DNA of 64,000 bases from JAMDEO01 sp963775295 (GTDB lineage: Bacteria > Actinomycetota > Thermoleophilia > RBG-16-64-13), in the NCBI GenBank assembly GCA_963775295.1, contig CAVZIK010000006.1, forward strand, positions 1,364,001 to 1,428,000, written 5' to 3'. This document shows positions 52,681 through 61,654 of the stretch, in pieces (positions within the stretch are counted from its first letter, which is position 1; each line of letters opens with the position of its first letter). A model generated the notes under the pieces. It was not told the DNA's origin, did not search any database, and worked only from the letters and a program-made list of their open reading frames with translations. A program made the position numbers and the translations under genes.

Positions 52681-52785
52681 TTCTGGTGGGTGCGCGGGCG
52701 TAATCGAACCGGCTAGGTCTTACGGTTCGCTTCTTGCCGGTACAATGCGGAGACGGGCGGGAGGACATGTAGGATCGGAGGCCAC

Positions 52786-53220
52786 ATGATTCGCAAGCTG
52801 ATGGTTCTAGGGTTCGCGGCCATCCTGCTGTTGGTCTTAGTAGGGTGCGGAGGCACAGGCGGCTCGTCACCTAGCACGGCCCAGCCTGCCGCCCAGTCGG
52901 GAACCGGCAACTGGGTGACGGTCGCCACTCTTTCCGGCACCGCTGACATGCAGGGACCGGTGTTTGCACTGAGCGGAGCACCAGCCCAACTCACCTGCAA
53001 GATCGTTAGCAGCAGTGGCAATCCGAGCTTGTCGGTCTACACCCTGTTAGAAGGTAAGAGCTTGGAAGACAGCCAGGGAACAGCCCCGGGAACGCCGGTG
53101 CTAACCATGACCGGGGCAGGGACAAAGAGCGTCACGTTCGCCCGGCCCGCCAACAATTACTACCTCTACGTGACCTCCGCCAACTGTAGCTGGCAGGCGA
53201 ATATCGAGGAGCGGCACTGA
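52786..53220 (+). CDS. Small lipoprotein
   Basis: 144 residues, lipobox VLVGC, Ser/Gly/Gln-rich linker, then a domain of about 100 residues with beta-pattern (WVTVATLSGTADMQGPVFALSGAPAQLTCKIVSS; YYLYVTSANCSWQANIEE). The C-terminal part is like the jelly-roll modules that bind carbohydrate or peptide. Ribosome site CGGAGG before the ATG. Its neighbours are module relics. Confidence 0.6.
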   Translation: MIRKLMVLGFAAILLLVLVGCGGTGGSSPSTAQPAAQSGTGNWVTVATLSGTADMQGPVFALSGAPAQLTCKIVSSSGNPSLSVYTLLEGKSLEDSQGTAPGTPVLTMTGAGTKSVTFARPANNYYLYVTSANCSWQANIEERH

Positions 53221-53466
53221 GGGCGCTGCCGGAATTGACTACGTCCCGATCAAGACAAACATTAGCCAGGGGACTCTGTGTGATGAGGCTTCGCGCTTCG
53301 ATCGGGCCGAACGGAAAGCTGCGGCTCGTAGCTCTGAGGAGCAAGCGGGATAAGATTGAGGTGCGGGAATGCGTCCTGTCGGGCGGCCCTTCCATCTGAC
53401 GAGGGCCTGATCCCCGGGCCACCCATCCTCGTGCGCGGCGTTCAAAGCCGCCGGATCCTGAGAACC

Positions 53467-53907
53467 CTAGTGGCTCGGCCGCGCGTTCTCGAGCGCGGCT
53501 TCCTCGAATAGTCTTGCTACCTGCCCGTGACTTTCTCGGTAGGCATTCCAAACAGACCGGCACCACTTCTCGATAGCGGCGTCCCTCTCGGCGCCAGGCG
53601 GAGTGGCAAGAACGTCGGAGACGCTCACGTCTCCCCGGTACTCGGGAAGGCTGAAGGTCGGCCACGTCCTTCTGCTTCGGGCCAACTGCATGTGGGCTTC
53701 CTGCACCTGTCTGCCGGTGTACCCCTTCTCGATATGGAGGTAGAGACCGATGAGCGCAAACGCGAGGCGGATCGGCTTGGTCTTCGCGGTGGCTCGCTGG
53801 GCGCCAAAGGCATCGACAATGAATTGATGGATGAAGCCCCGCCGGGGATGGTTCAGTGTGTAGTAGGAGAGGTTGTGGTAGAGGTCCCGTTCTTTTTGGT
53901 CGGTCAC
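53467..53907 (-). CDS. DUF5946 family protein (copy 2)
   Basis: 146 residues, differing from copy 1 at about 14 positions. Immediately upstream of it (to its right) is the intact integrase at 53970, and the same order is seen at 34060-34636 in decayed form. The matching DNA extends from about 53430 to 53960. Function unknown. Confidence 0.7.
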   Translation of the reverse strand: MTDQKERDLYHNLSYYTLNHPRRGFIHQFIVDAFGAQRATAKTKPIRLAFALIGLYLHIEKGYTGRQVQEAHMQLARSRRTWPTFSLPEYRGDVSVSDVLATPPGAERDAAIEKWCRSVWNAYRESHGQVARLFEEAALENARPSH

Positions 53908-53969
53908 TGAACTACGATGCCTCCTGCCAAGAAGGTGCGGTTGTATGCCACCTGGATAGAAGGACCCTA

Positions 53970-54911
53970 TCAGACCCCGATCGCCTCCGCCACCTTGCCC
54001 CAGCCCAAGTCCTCCTGTCCCTCCAGGCGGCGTAGGTAGACCGTGGTAACTGCGAGCGAGCTGTGGTCCAGAAACCGAGACACATCCTCAATCGACTCTC
54101 CGGCATCCCGGCGGAGTTTGGCAGCGCTGTGTCTGAGGATGTGCAGACCCGCGGGAGGCAACCCGGCCTTCCGGAGATAGCCTCGGAACCGACTGTAGAA
54201 GGTGCCACTTCTCAAGCCTGCGCCGCCCGTCGCGGCCGGAGAGGGCCACAGCGAGTCAGCAGGCGCCATGCGTCCAAGGTCGAGGCTCCAGGCCGACAGC
54301 GCCGCCCTCAGCGCGTCTAGCACTGGGCGTGGCAACTCTCTGCGTCCTGTCTTCCCGCCCTTGCCCCGGTAGGAGTAGAAACAGACGTCGTTTTCGAAAT
54401 TAAGATCGCCGGCGGTCATGCGGAAGACCTCGGCCCGACGGCGGCCGGTGAGGACAAGGGTGAGGATGATGGCACGGTCCCTGAGACCTGGGGCAGTATC
54501 CGGAATGACCGCAAGCAATCGACGCACCTCATCGGCCGATAGACCCCGGGCGGGTGGGGTGGAGGTCCGCGGCCGTTCCAGCTTGTCGCAGGGGTTGCCT
54601 ACGACGATGTCCATCCGCTGAAGGAAACGGAAGAATGAGGATAGGCAGGCCATGCGGGCGCCGATGGTGACGGGGGAGGGGTCCTTGCCGGAGACGCCCT
54701 TGCCGTAAGCCCAAATGAACACTTCTTGGACGGTCACCTTGTCGGGGGGCTTGCCGACCCGTCCGAAGAAGTCCTGGAGCATGCTGGAATATCCCTGGAC
54801 TGTGCGGAGGGATCCGGAACGGCGCTGCTTTTCAACTAGGAAAGCATAGAGCGCACGTTCCCAGCCGACGAGGTTCTGTTCGGGGAAGGAGAGGGTTTGG
54901 GTAGTTGTCAT
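53970..54911 (-). CDS. Tyrosine recombinase/integrase (XerC/D-like)
   Basis: 313 residues. N-terminal SAM-like core-binding domain (about 15-115), catalytic domain from 120. Catalytic residues: Arg157/158 in TGRRRAE, Lys in YRGKGGKTG, His257-x-x-Arg260 in HILRH, His283 in LDHSSLAVTT and Tyr292 in VYLRR. All are in place, so it is likely active. The gene is the probable mover of the VOC/DUF5946/integrase module and is the only complete recombinase in the window. Confidence 0.85.
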   Translation of the reverse strand: MTTTQTLSFPEQNLVGWERALYAFLVEKQRRSGSLRTVQGYSSMLQDFFGRVGKPPDKVTVQEVFIWAYGKGVSGKDPSPVTIGARMACLSSFFRFLQRMDIVVGNPCDKLERPRTSTPPARGLSADEVRRLLAVIPDTAPGLRDRAIILTLVLTGRRRAEVFRMTAGDLNFENDVCFYSYRGKGGKTGRRELPRPVLDALRAALSAWSLDLGRMAPADSLWPSPAATGGAGLRSGTFYSRFRGYLRKAGLPPAGLHILRHSAAKLRRDAGESIEDVSRFLDHSSLAVTTVYLRRLEGQEDLGWGKVAEAIGV

Positions 54912-55230
54912 GTCCGGCCTCCGTAGTAGTTTGCGACCGACACCATGTTCGCTCCGGCCGGCAACAAAGCAAGCGGAGAAGGCGAGAGTTGTGAGAAATG
55001 AGCGGAGCGAAAACTAGTACCCGATACGGCACGGACGGACTCGTCATCCGGTTGGCCTGCCGGGCGTAGGCTTCTGAGCCAAGGAAAGAGGATGCGCCGC
55101 AAACGCCCGTGCCAACGTGCGCCTGGTCGGTCCCCCTCCAACTGTAGAGCACAGGCTTGACCGAGACTGAGCTGGGGTCGAAGCCGCTACCCGGCGAACC
55201 TTTCCGCCATTCCCGTGGTAGAAGGTAAGG
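54912..55230. other. Intergenic region
   Basis: 319 bases without a gene, containing the promoters of the integrase (minus) and sigma operon (plus). No clear element beyond AT-poor DNA. Confidence 0.4.
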
Positions 55231-55800
55231 ATGAGTCACTCAGACGAGGAACTTATGGATGCTGTCGCACACGGCGATTCTCGCGCTCTCGGCGAGTTGG
55301 TCGAACGCTATCACGCGCCGCTACGGCGATTCTTCGCCCAGCTCCTGACCTGGGATAGAACGGCCGCCGACGATCTCGTGCAGGAGACCTTCGTACGGCT
55401 TCTGCGCCAGCGCTCGTATTCTCCCGAGCGCCCGTTTCGGCCCTGGCTCTTCGCAGTTGCGAGCAATCTGGCCAAGAACCACTGGCTCCGGCAAGGCCGG
55501 GAGCCGGCGGCGCTGGGGTCTAACTTCGACGAGGCGGTGGCCAATCTGGAAGAAACATCCCCTGGGCCCGAGGAGCGGGCCCAGGCCAAGGATGAGCTCG
55601 GCCGAATAGGGCAGGCACTCGCGCGGCTGCCCGAGGAGTACCGTCTCACGTTGGTCCTGCGCTTTAGCCAGGACCTGCAGTTATCGGAGATCGCGAACGT
55701 ACTCGGGATTCCACTCGGCACCGTGAAGTCGCGACTCTCGGTTGGGGCCCGCAAGCTGCGCGCGGCGCTCCGTGACATCGAGAAGGAGGTGGACCAATGA
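55231..55800 (+). CDS. ECF-type RNA polymerase sigma factor
   Basis: 189 residues. Sigma region 2 (about 20-85: RRFFAQLLTWDRTAADDLVQETFVRLLRQR) and region 4 (about 130-180: RLPEEYRLTLVLRFSQDLQLSEIANVLGIPLGTVKSRLSVGARKLRAALRD) with HTH. The 60-residue gap between them, rich in Glu, is normal. Overlaps the next gene by 4 bases. It likely drives expression of its own operon, a common way for ECF factors. Confidence 0.9.
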   Translation: MSHSDEELMDAVAHGDSRALGELVERYHAPLRRFFAQLLTWDRTAADDLVQETFVRLLRQRSYSPERPFRPWLFAVASNLAKNHWLRQGREPAALGSNFDEAVANLEETSPGPEERAQAKDELGRIGQALARLPEEYRLTLVLRFSQDLQLSEIANVLGIPLGTVKSRLSVGARKLRAALRDIEKEVDQ

Positions 55801-56654
55801 CAACTGACCCTCCGGATCGCTTTCTGGAGCTGGCCGACCTGCTGGCCAAGGATGGCGTGGGTCGGGAAGAACTAGACGATACCCTCGCGTGCGTCGCGCG
55901 TCTCTCCGCCACGGATGTCTCAGCTCCTACCTCTGCCGAAACTCAGAGACTCCTAAGGAGCCTAGAACCTCTCCTAGTCAAGCCCACTGCTCGAGTCCCG
56001 CAGGGCGCACGTCGTAGTCCAGCGGAGCTCACCAAAATGCTGCGCCTGGCCGCTCTGCAGGTTAGTGTGATGCGTCTGGGCTTCTGGATCGGCTCGGCGG
56101 TCGTGATGCTGGTGGGGCTCGGGTTGGCCGTCTCCCAAGCCGGCGCTGACCGCATCTATGTGTTGGCTCTTGTCGGCCCTTTGCTTGCCTACCTGGGCGT
56201 GGCGACCGGCTTTCGCGGCGACACGCTGGGCATGCTCGAGGTCGAGTTCGCCTGTCCGGTGACGATGCGTGAGCTCGCGCTCTCGCGACTGCTTGTCATC
56301 GTCGGCTACCAGACGCTCATCGGGGCGATCGGCGTGGTCGTACTCCATGGACAGGCGCGCAGCTCGGTCTCGGCGCTGATGCTCATGTGGCTCGCGCCAC
56401 TGATTCTCGGGCTCGGCTTTACGTTGCTCCTCTCGCTTTGGCTCACGCCGTCGCGGGCCGGTGCCCTCGTCTACTCCGCGTGGGTGGTCGGGGTGACGTT
56501 GGCCTGGCGGTTCGGTGCTGGAGCGATCGTGGGGCGGTCGCTGGTCGAGCTGGCCATTGCCGGGGCCGGGGCCACCGCTTTGGCTCTGGCTGTCATCCTC
56601 CTGCCGGCAGCGCTCGCAACTCGGCTGCCCACAGCAACGATCGAATCTTCTTGA
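55797..56654 (+). CDS. Membrane protein of ECF/ABC-2 operon
   Basis: 285 residues. An acidic N-terminal part of about 85 residues (FLELADLLAKDGVGREELDDTLACVARL) in the cytoplasm is followed by six hydrophobic helices. Gene order suggests that this is both an ABC-2-type permease half and, by its position directly behind the sigma gene, a candidate anti-sigma factor; the Zn-binding HxxxCxxC motif of many anti-sigma factors is absent. Translation is coupled to the sigma gene (ATGA). Confidence 0.65.
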   Translation: MTTDPPDRFLELADLLAKDGVGREELDDTLACVARLSATDVSAPTSAETQRLLRSLEPLLVKPTARVPQGARRSPAELTKMLRLAALQVSVMRLGFWIGSAVVMLVGLGLAVSQAGADRIYVLALVGPLLAYLGVATGFRGDTLGMLEVEFACPVTMRELALSRLLVIVGYQTLIGAIGVVVLHGQARSSVSALMLMWLAPLILGLGFTLLLSLWLTPSRAGALVYSAWVVGVTLAWRFGAGAIVGRSLVELAIAGAGATALALAVILLPAALATRLPTATIESS

Positions 56655-56733
56655 GTCGCGAACCTTTCTCAGACGTCGCCGGTACTAAGGGCAGAAAGCA
56701 ATTCCCGCACGAGCAATCCGTAAGGAGGATCCG

Positions 56734-57687
56734 ATGATCGACACGCCAGCGATTGCTGCGCGTCCGGCACTCGGCAGGCGGTCTCGCAGGACCTCAGCCT
56801 TGACCGTCTGCGCCTGGGAAGTTCGCCGCCTGCTCGCCTGCCGCAGCACGCTCATCGGCGCGCCGCTGTTAGCCTTGTTTTTCGTCGGGATCGTCCTTAT
56901 TAAGCACCAGTGGACTCTGCCCCTCGGCGCGGACTCAACGGCAACCATCTCCATTCTCGCCTCGACGGCCTTCGGCCAGATCTACGAGATGGTGGGGGTC
57001 CTTCTGCTCTTCCTTGGCATGCTCATGCCCTTCCTTACCACCGACGCCGTGGCCCGTGACCGCAAGAAGCGGGTTCACGAACTCCTCATGGCGACTCCGG
57101 TTCGTTCGTCCGCCTATGTCTGGGGTCGTTACTTGGCCGCTCTGCTCGTCTCGCTGTCGGTTGCCCTGCTTATGGGGCTCGCCATGGTGGTCACGAACGT
57201 GGTGCTGCATCTGACGGTGTCTGACTACCCCGCTCCAAGTCTCCTCGGTTGGATTCCGAGCTGGCTCGTTTTGGTCCTGCCTTCTGTCGTTCTGGTCGGG
57301 GGCATCGCCTTCATGCTGGGGGTACTGTGGCCTCGCTTTGCCATGGCGGCCAAGGTGGTTGTCCTACTTGGTTGGATCACGGGCTCGCTTGTCGTCGGCA
57401 TCAACCAGGTGCCAAGCTGGCTCGCTAACTGGATACCCACGGCCTCAGCCGCTTTGAGGCGCATAATGCCGGACCAAGTGTTCGATCCCGCGCTGGTACG
57501 CCAGTACCTTGACAGCGCCGCACATGCTAGCTCGGCGGCGCAGGGTGATCTCGCCCTGCGCCTGCAGGAAACGCAGCCTGCGCTTGGCCCTTGGCTGATT
57601 CCGCACGCCGGCCTCGTAGCTCTGGGCTTGGTCGCTGTAGCTGTCGGAGCCGTCGGTTTTCGCCGTTTCCGCAATGACCTCAACTAG
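56734..57687 (+). CDS. ABC-2-type transporter permease
   Basis: 317 residues. Six helices; the start has TSALTVCAWEVRRLLACRSTL as in permeases of lipid or drug export systems. A large extracellular stretch (PSWLANWIPTASAALRRIMPDQVFDPALVRQYLDSAAHASSAAQGD) is found between helices 5 and 6. Encoded 79 bases after the previous gene, with GGAGG upstream. Substrate unknown. Confidence 0.8.
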   Translation: MIDTPAIAARPALGRRSRRTSALTVCAWEVRRLLACRSTLIGAPLLALFFVGIVLIKHQWTLPLGADSTATISILASTAFGQIYEMVGVLLLFLGMLMPFLTTDAVARDRKKRVHELLMATPVRSSAYVWGRYLAALLVSLSVALLMGLAMVVTNVVLHLTVSDYPAPSLLGWIPSWLVLVLPSVVLVGGIAFMLGVLWPRFAMAAKVVVLLGWITGSLVVGINQVPSWLANWIPTASAALRRIMPDQVFDPALVRQYLDSAAHASSAAQGDLALRLQETQPALGPWLIPHAGLVALGLVAVAVGAVGFRRFRNDLN

Positions 57688-57700
57688 GGGAGCCGATACC

Positions 57701-58573
57701 ATGAGCCTCGAAATCAAGAACCTCAGCCGCCGCTACGGCCAGCGGTGGGCTCTCAAGGACGTTTCTCTCACGTGTGAGCAAGGATTGGTCGGCTTGGTCG
57801 GACCCAACGGCGCGGGCAAGACCACCCTCATGCGTATCATCGCGACACTGCTACCGGCCACGAGCGGCACCGTGCAGTGGTCGGGCCATGATGCGCGTAC
57901 GGACGGCCAGGCCATTCGCCGGGTGCTCGGTTACTTGCCGCAGCACTTCGGCGTCTATCCAGAGTTCACCGGTCGCCAGTTCCTGCGCTACCTCGGCGCC
58001 ATGAAAGGACTCACCCGTGGCGCGGCACGCCACCGTGCCGACGAGGTCCTCGAACTTGTCAACCTGCAGCAGGAGGCAGACCGGCGTCTGGGCACGTTCT
58101 CTGGTGGCATGTTGCAGCGTATCGGTATCGCCCAGGCGCTGCTCAACGACCCGGAGATTCTCGTCGTGGACGAGCCGACGGTCGGTCTGGATCCCGCCGA
58201 GCGGGTGCGGTTTCGCACCATGCTTGCAGGCCTGACCTCGGGCCGCTTGGTGATTCTCTCCACACATATCGTGAGCGATATCGAAGCGGTCGCCGGCCGT
58301 CTTGTGATCTTGCGCGATGGGGAGGTACTGGCCGACACCACGCCGGAAGCGCTCATAGCCCAAGCCGTGGGATCGGTGTGGTCGGTGACCACGGACTTGA
58401 ATACAGCCAGCCAGCTAGAGAGCCGCTACGCCGTGAGCTCGCTTATCGCGAGCGGCGAGAAGATGAATCTGCGCTTGATCAGCTCAACATCTCCGCTGCC
58501 GGGGGCACAGGAGAGCGAACCTACACTGGAAGACGCCTACCTGTTCGCCATCGGCGGGGGCAAAGAAGCCTGA
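57701..58573 (+). CDS. ABC transporter ATP-binding protein
   Basis: 290 residues from ATG 57701 with GGGGAG 9 bases upstream (57674 is an alternative in-frame start). Walker A GPNGAGKTT, signature TFSGGMLQRIGIAQALL, Walker B ILVVDEPTVGLD and the H-loop ILSTH are all present. CcmA/DrrA-type ATPase of ABC-2 exporters. It ends the operon sigma, membrane protein, permease, ATPase. Confidence 0.9.
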   Translation: MSLEIKNLSRRYGQRWALKDVSLTCEQGLVGLVGPNGAGKTTLMRIIATLLPATSGTVQWSGHDARTDGQAIRRVLGYLPQHFGVYPEFTGRQFLRYLGAMKGLTRGAARHRADEVLELVNLQQEADRRLGTFSGGMLQRIGIAQALLNDPEILVVDEPTVGLDPAERVRFRTMLAGLTSGRLVILSTHIVSDIEAVAGRLVILRDGEVLADTTPEALIAQAVGSVWSVTTDLNTASQLESRYAVSSLIASGEKMNLRLISSTSPLPGAQESEPTLEDAYLFAIGGGKEA

Positions 58574-58976
58574 TCTGGCGTTGCGACCCGGCTCCCCAGG
58601 GCCGGTTGCGCCATGTCGCATACGCCGTGGCGGGGTCCGGGGACCCTCAGGGGCGGTCGAGGCGGATAATGGGGGAACGCTATGTGTGCATGGTGGGGCC
58701 GATACGTAGCCCTATCTTCGCTGCTCTCAGCGGGGTCGCTTGCGCTCCCTGCGGGCGAGGATTTGGGAAAGGCGCCCGTCGAAACTGGCGCTGAACTACC
58801 AACCATCCGATGCCGCTGCTAAGGTGGACCGAGAATCCTTGTCTGGGGACCGCGCTTCGATTCGGACTCGGCTTGCACCAGACAGACCCGGCGAAATTGC
58901 GGCAGGGCACGCGATAAGTCAGAACCTGCCGGCTCTAATCGAAGAGGGCAGTAGCTGCCCAGAGGAACGGTGCCGT
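58574..58976. other. Intergenic region upstream of hsdM
   Basis: 403 bases. The open frame in the hsdM phase continues back to 58740 but shows no family similarity. Nothing else is seen. Confidence 0.4.
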
Positions 58977-60431
58977 GTGTTTGAGCAGGCCTTTAGGAAC
59001 ATCGATGACGTCCTTCGGAAAGAGGCCGGCTGCAGCAGCGAACTCGACTACACCGAGCAGACCTCCTGGCTGCTGTTTCTGAAGTACCTCGACGGGCTGG
59101 AGCAGGATCGAGCTACTGAGGCCGCGTTGGACGGCAAGGCATACACCTTCATCCTCGATGAACCCTACCGCTGGGAAAGCTGGGCCGCCCCCAAGAGCAA
59201 AGACGGCACGCTTGACCACAATAACGCCATGACCGGCGATGACCTGCGCGACTTCGTGAACCAGAAGCTGTTCCCCTACCTACACGGCTTCAAGGAGAGA
59301 GCGAGCGGGCCGGACACCATCGAGTATAAGATCGGTGAAATCTTCGGGGAGATCAGAAACAAGATCAACAGCGGATATAACCTGCGCGAGATCATCGACC
59401 ACATCGACGAGTTGCGTTTCCGCTCCCAGACCGAGAAGCACGAACTATCCCACCTCTACGAAGCCAAGATCAGGAACATGGGCAACGCCGGACGCAACGG
59501 CGGCGAGTACTACACCCCCCGCCCCCTCATCCGCGCCATCGTCAAGGTGGTGCAGCCGAAGATCGGCGAGCGCATATACGACGGTGCCTGCGGTTCAGCA
59601 GGCTTCCTGTGTGAGTCCTACGTGCACATGGCGGCGAAGGAGAACCTCACCACCAGCGACCTCAAGACGCTCCAGGAGCGTACCTTCTACGGCAAAGAGA
59701 AGAAGTCGCTGGCCTACGTGATCGCCATCATGAACATGATCCTGCATGGCATCGACGCCCCGCATATCCTGCACACCAACACGCTTACCGAGAACTTGGC
59801 GGATGTTCAGGAGAAGGACCGCTACGACGTGGTGCTGGCCAATCCGCCCTTCGGCGGCAAGGAGCGCAAGGAGGTCCAGCAGAACTTCCCCATCCGCACC
59901 GGCGAGACCGCATTCCTCTTCCTGCAGCACTTCATCAAGATGATCAAGGCCGGTGGGCGTGGAGGCGTGGTCATCAAGAACACCTTCCTGTCCAACACCG
60001 ACAACGCCTCGGTTGCTCTGCGGAAGTTGCTGCTGGAAAGCTGCAACCTGCATACCGTGCTCGACTGTCCCGGTGGCACCTTTCTGGGGGCGGGCGTGAA
60101 GACGGTGGTCCTCTTCTTCGACAAGGGTGCGCCCACGCGCAAGGTCTGGTTCTACCAGCTTGACCCCGGTCGCAACCTGGGCAAGACCAATCCCCTGAAC
60201 GATGACGACCTCGCCGAATTCGTGGAGCTGCAAAGGACGTTCGCCGGCTCGCCCAAGTCCTGGAGTGTGGATGTCGCGTCGGTCGATCAGACGACCTTCG
60301 ATCTCTCCGTGAAAAACCCAGACGGCGGCGAGGAAGTCACCCACCGCAGCCCGCAGGACATCATGGATGAAATCAACGCGCTGGACGCCGAGAGCGCCGA
60401 GGTGCTTGGGAAGATCAGGGCGCTTCTGTGA
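58977..60431 (+). CDS. hsdM: Type I restriction-modification DNA methyltransferase subunit
   Basis: 484 residues. The start is GTG 58977, giving MFEQAFRNIDDVLRKEAG, the usual N-terminus of HsdM; AGAGGA lies 9 bases upstream. Motif I is DGACGSAGF (202-210) and motif IV NPPFGG (289-294), the N6-adenine methyltransferase set. The N-terminal domain with LDYTEQTSWLLFLKYLDGLE binds HsdS. Forms the M2S methylase and the R2M2S nuclease. The stop overlaps the GTG of hsdS (GTGA). Confidence 0.93.
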   Translation: MFEQAFRNIDDVLRKEAGCSSELDYTEQTSWLLFLKYLDGLEQDRATEAALDGKAYTFILDEPYRWESWAAPKSKDGTLDHNNAMTGDDLRDFVNQKLFPYLHGFKERASGPDTIEYKIGEIFGEIRNKINSGYNLREIIDHIDELRFRSQTEKHELSHLYEAKIRNMGNAGRNGGEYYTPRPLIRAIVKVVQPKIGERIYDGACGSAGFLCESYVHMAAKENLTTSDLKTLQERTFYGKEKKSLAYVIAIMNMILHGIDAPHILHTNTLTENLADVQEKDRYDVVLANPPFGGKERKEVQQNFPIRTGETAFLFLQHFIKMIKAGGRGGVVIKNTFLSNTDNASVALRKLLLESCNLHTVLDCPGGTFLGAGVKTVVLFFDKGAPTRKVWFYQLDPGRNLGKTNPLNDDDLAEFVELQRTFAGSPKSWSVDVASVDQTTFDLSVKNPDGGEEVTHRSPQDIMDEINALDAESAEVLGKIRALL

Positions 60432-61654
60432 ACAACGACTGGAGAACCGCAACTCTGGAAGATGCGTGTCAGTTCTCAAACGGCCTCTGGAAGGGTGAGA
60501 AACCACCCTTTGTGAACGTGGGTGTGATTAGAAACACCAACTTCACAAAAGAGGGCACGCTGGATGATTCTGACATCGCGTATCTCGACGTGGAGGTGAA
60601 GAAGTTCGCCAAGCGCCGCCTCCAGTTGGGTGACATCATCCTTGAGAAGTCTGGTGGCGGTCCGAAGCAACCCGTAGGTCGAGTCGTCTTGTTCGACAAG
60701 GAGGACGGCGATTTCTCGTTCAGCAACTTCACTGCCATGCTTCGGGTCCGCGATCCCCATCTTCTTGATTTCCGTTTCGTACACAAGTTCCTTCACTGGA
60801 CGTATCTTTCAGGCGTCACCCAAGGGATGCAAAGCCATTCGACAGGCATTCGCAACCTAGACAACGATGCCTACAAGGCCATACGAATCGCATTCCCCGC
60901 TGTCTCCGAGCAGCAGCGGATCGTCAGCATCCTCGACGAAGCATTCGAGGGCATTGCCGCAGCCAAGGCCAAGGCCGAAAAGAACCTCCAGAACGCCCGC
61001 GCCCTCTTCGAGAGCCACCTCCAGTCCGTCTTCGCCCAGCACAGTGAGGGATGGAAGCAGAAGACGTTGCAGGAGATAGCTGTGGCCTTTGGCAGAGGTA
61101 GGTCGAAGCATCGCCCACGGAATGCGCCGCATCTTTACGGCGGACAGTATCCTTTTGTCCAAACTGGGGATATCCGCAGCGCAGACCACGTCATCACCGA
61201 CTATTCGCAGACGTACAGCGAAGCCGGACTTGCCCAAAGTAAGCTGTGGCCCAAGGGAACAGTTTGCATCACCATCGCGGCGAACATCGCGGAGACCGCA
61301 GTTCTGGGCTTCGATGCCTGTTTTCCGGACAGTGTCATCGGCCTGGTGGCGAATCCCAAAGAGGCTGACGTCGGTTTCGTCGAATACCTCCTTCAGTCGT
61401 TCAGGGGACGCCTGCAAGCGATGGGAAAGGGAAGCGCCCAAAACAACATCAACATGGGTACGTTCGAGAGCGAGCGGTTTCCGTTTCCAGATATCACCGA
61501 ACAGAGAATAATCGTCACCAAGCTCGATGGCCTCCGGGATGAGACCCAACGCCTCGCCACCATCTACGAACAAAAGCTCGCTGCTCTGGAGGCCTTGAAG
61601 AAGTCACTACTCCACCAAGCCTTCACCGGCCAGCTCGGGTCGCAAGCAGCATGA
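60428..61654 (+). CDS. hsdS: Type I restriction-modification specificity subunit
   Basis: 408 residues with two target-recognition domains, about 1-155 and 210-365, each followed by a conserved helix (IAFPAVSEQQRIVSILDEAFEGIAAAKAKAEKNLQNARALFESHL and FPDITEQRIIVTKLDGLRDETQRLATIYEQKLAALEALKKSLLHQAFTGQL). The helices form the spacer that sets the gap between the two half-sites. Recognition sequence cannot be told from this. Overlaps hsdR by 4 bases. Confidence 0.92.
   Translation: MNNDWRTATLEDACQFSNGLWKGEKPPFVNVGVIRNTNFTKEGTLDDSDIAYLDVEVKKFAKRRLQLGDIILEKSGGGPKQPVGRVVLFDKEDGDFSFSNFTAMLRVRDPHLLDFRFVHKFLHWTYLSGVTQGMQSHSTGIRNLDNDAYKAIRIAFPAVSEQQRIVSILDEAFEGIAAAKAKAEKNLQNARALFESHLQSVFAQHSEGWKQKTLQEIAVAFGRGRSKHRPRNAPHLYGGQYPFVQTGDIRSADHVITDYSQTYSEAGLAQSKLWPKGTVCITIAANIAETAVLGFDACFPDSVIGLVANPKEADVGFVEYLLQSFRGRLQAMGKGSAQNNINMGTFESERFPFPDITEQRIIVTKLDGLRDETQRLATIYEQKLAALEALKKSLLHQAFTGQLGSQAA

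Noticed and set aside
58740..58976. N-terminal extension of hsdM by 79 codons
   Set aside because: The typical HsdM start and a ribosome site are at 58977; the upstream codons show no similarity to the family.
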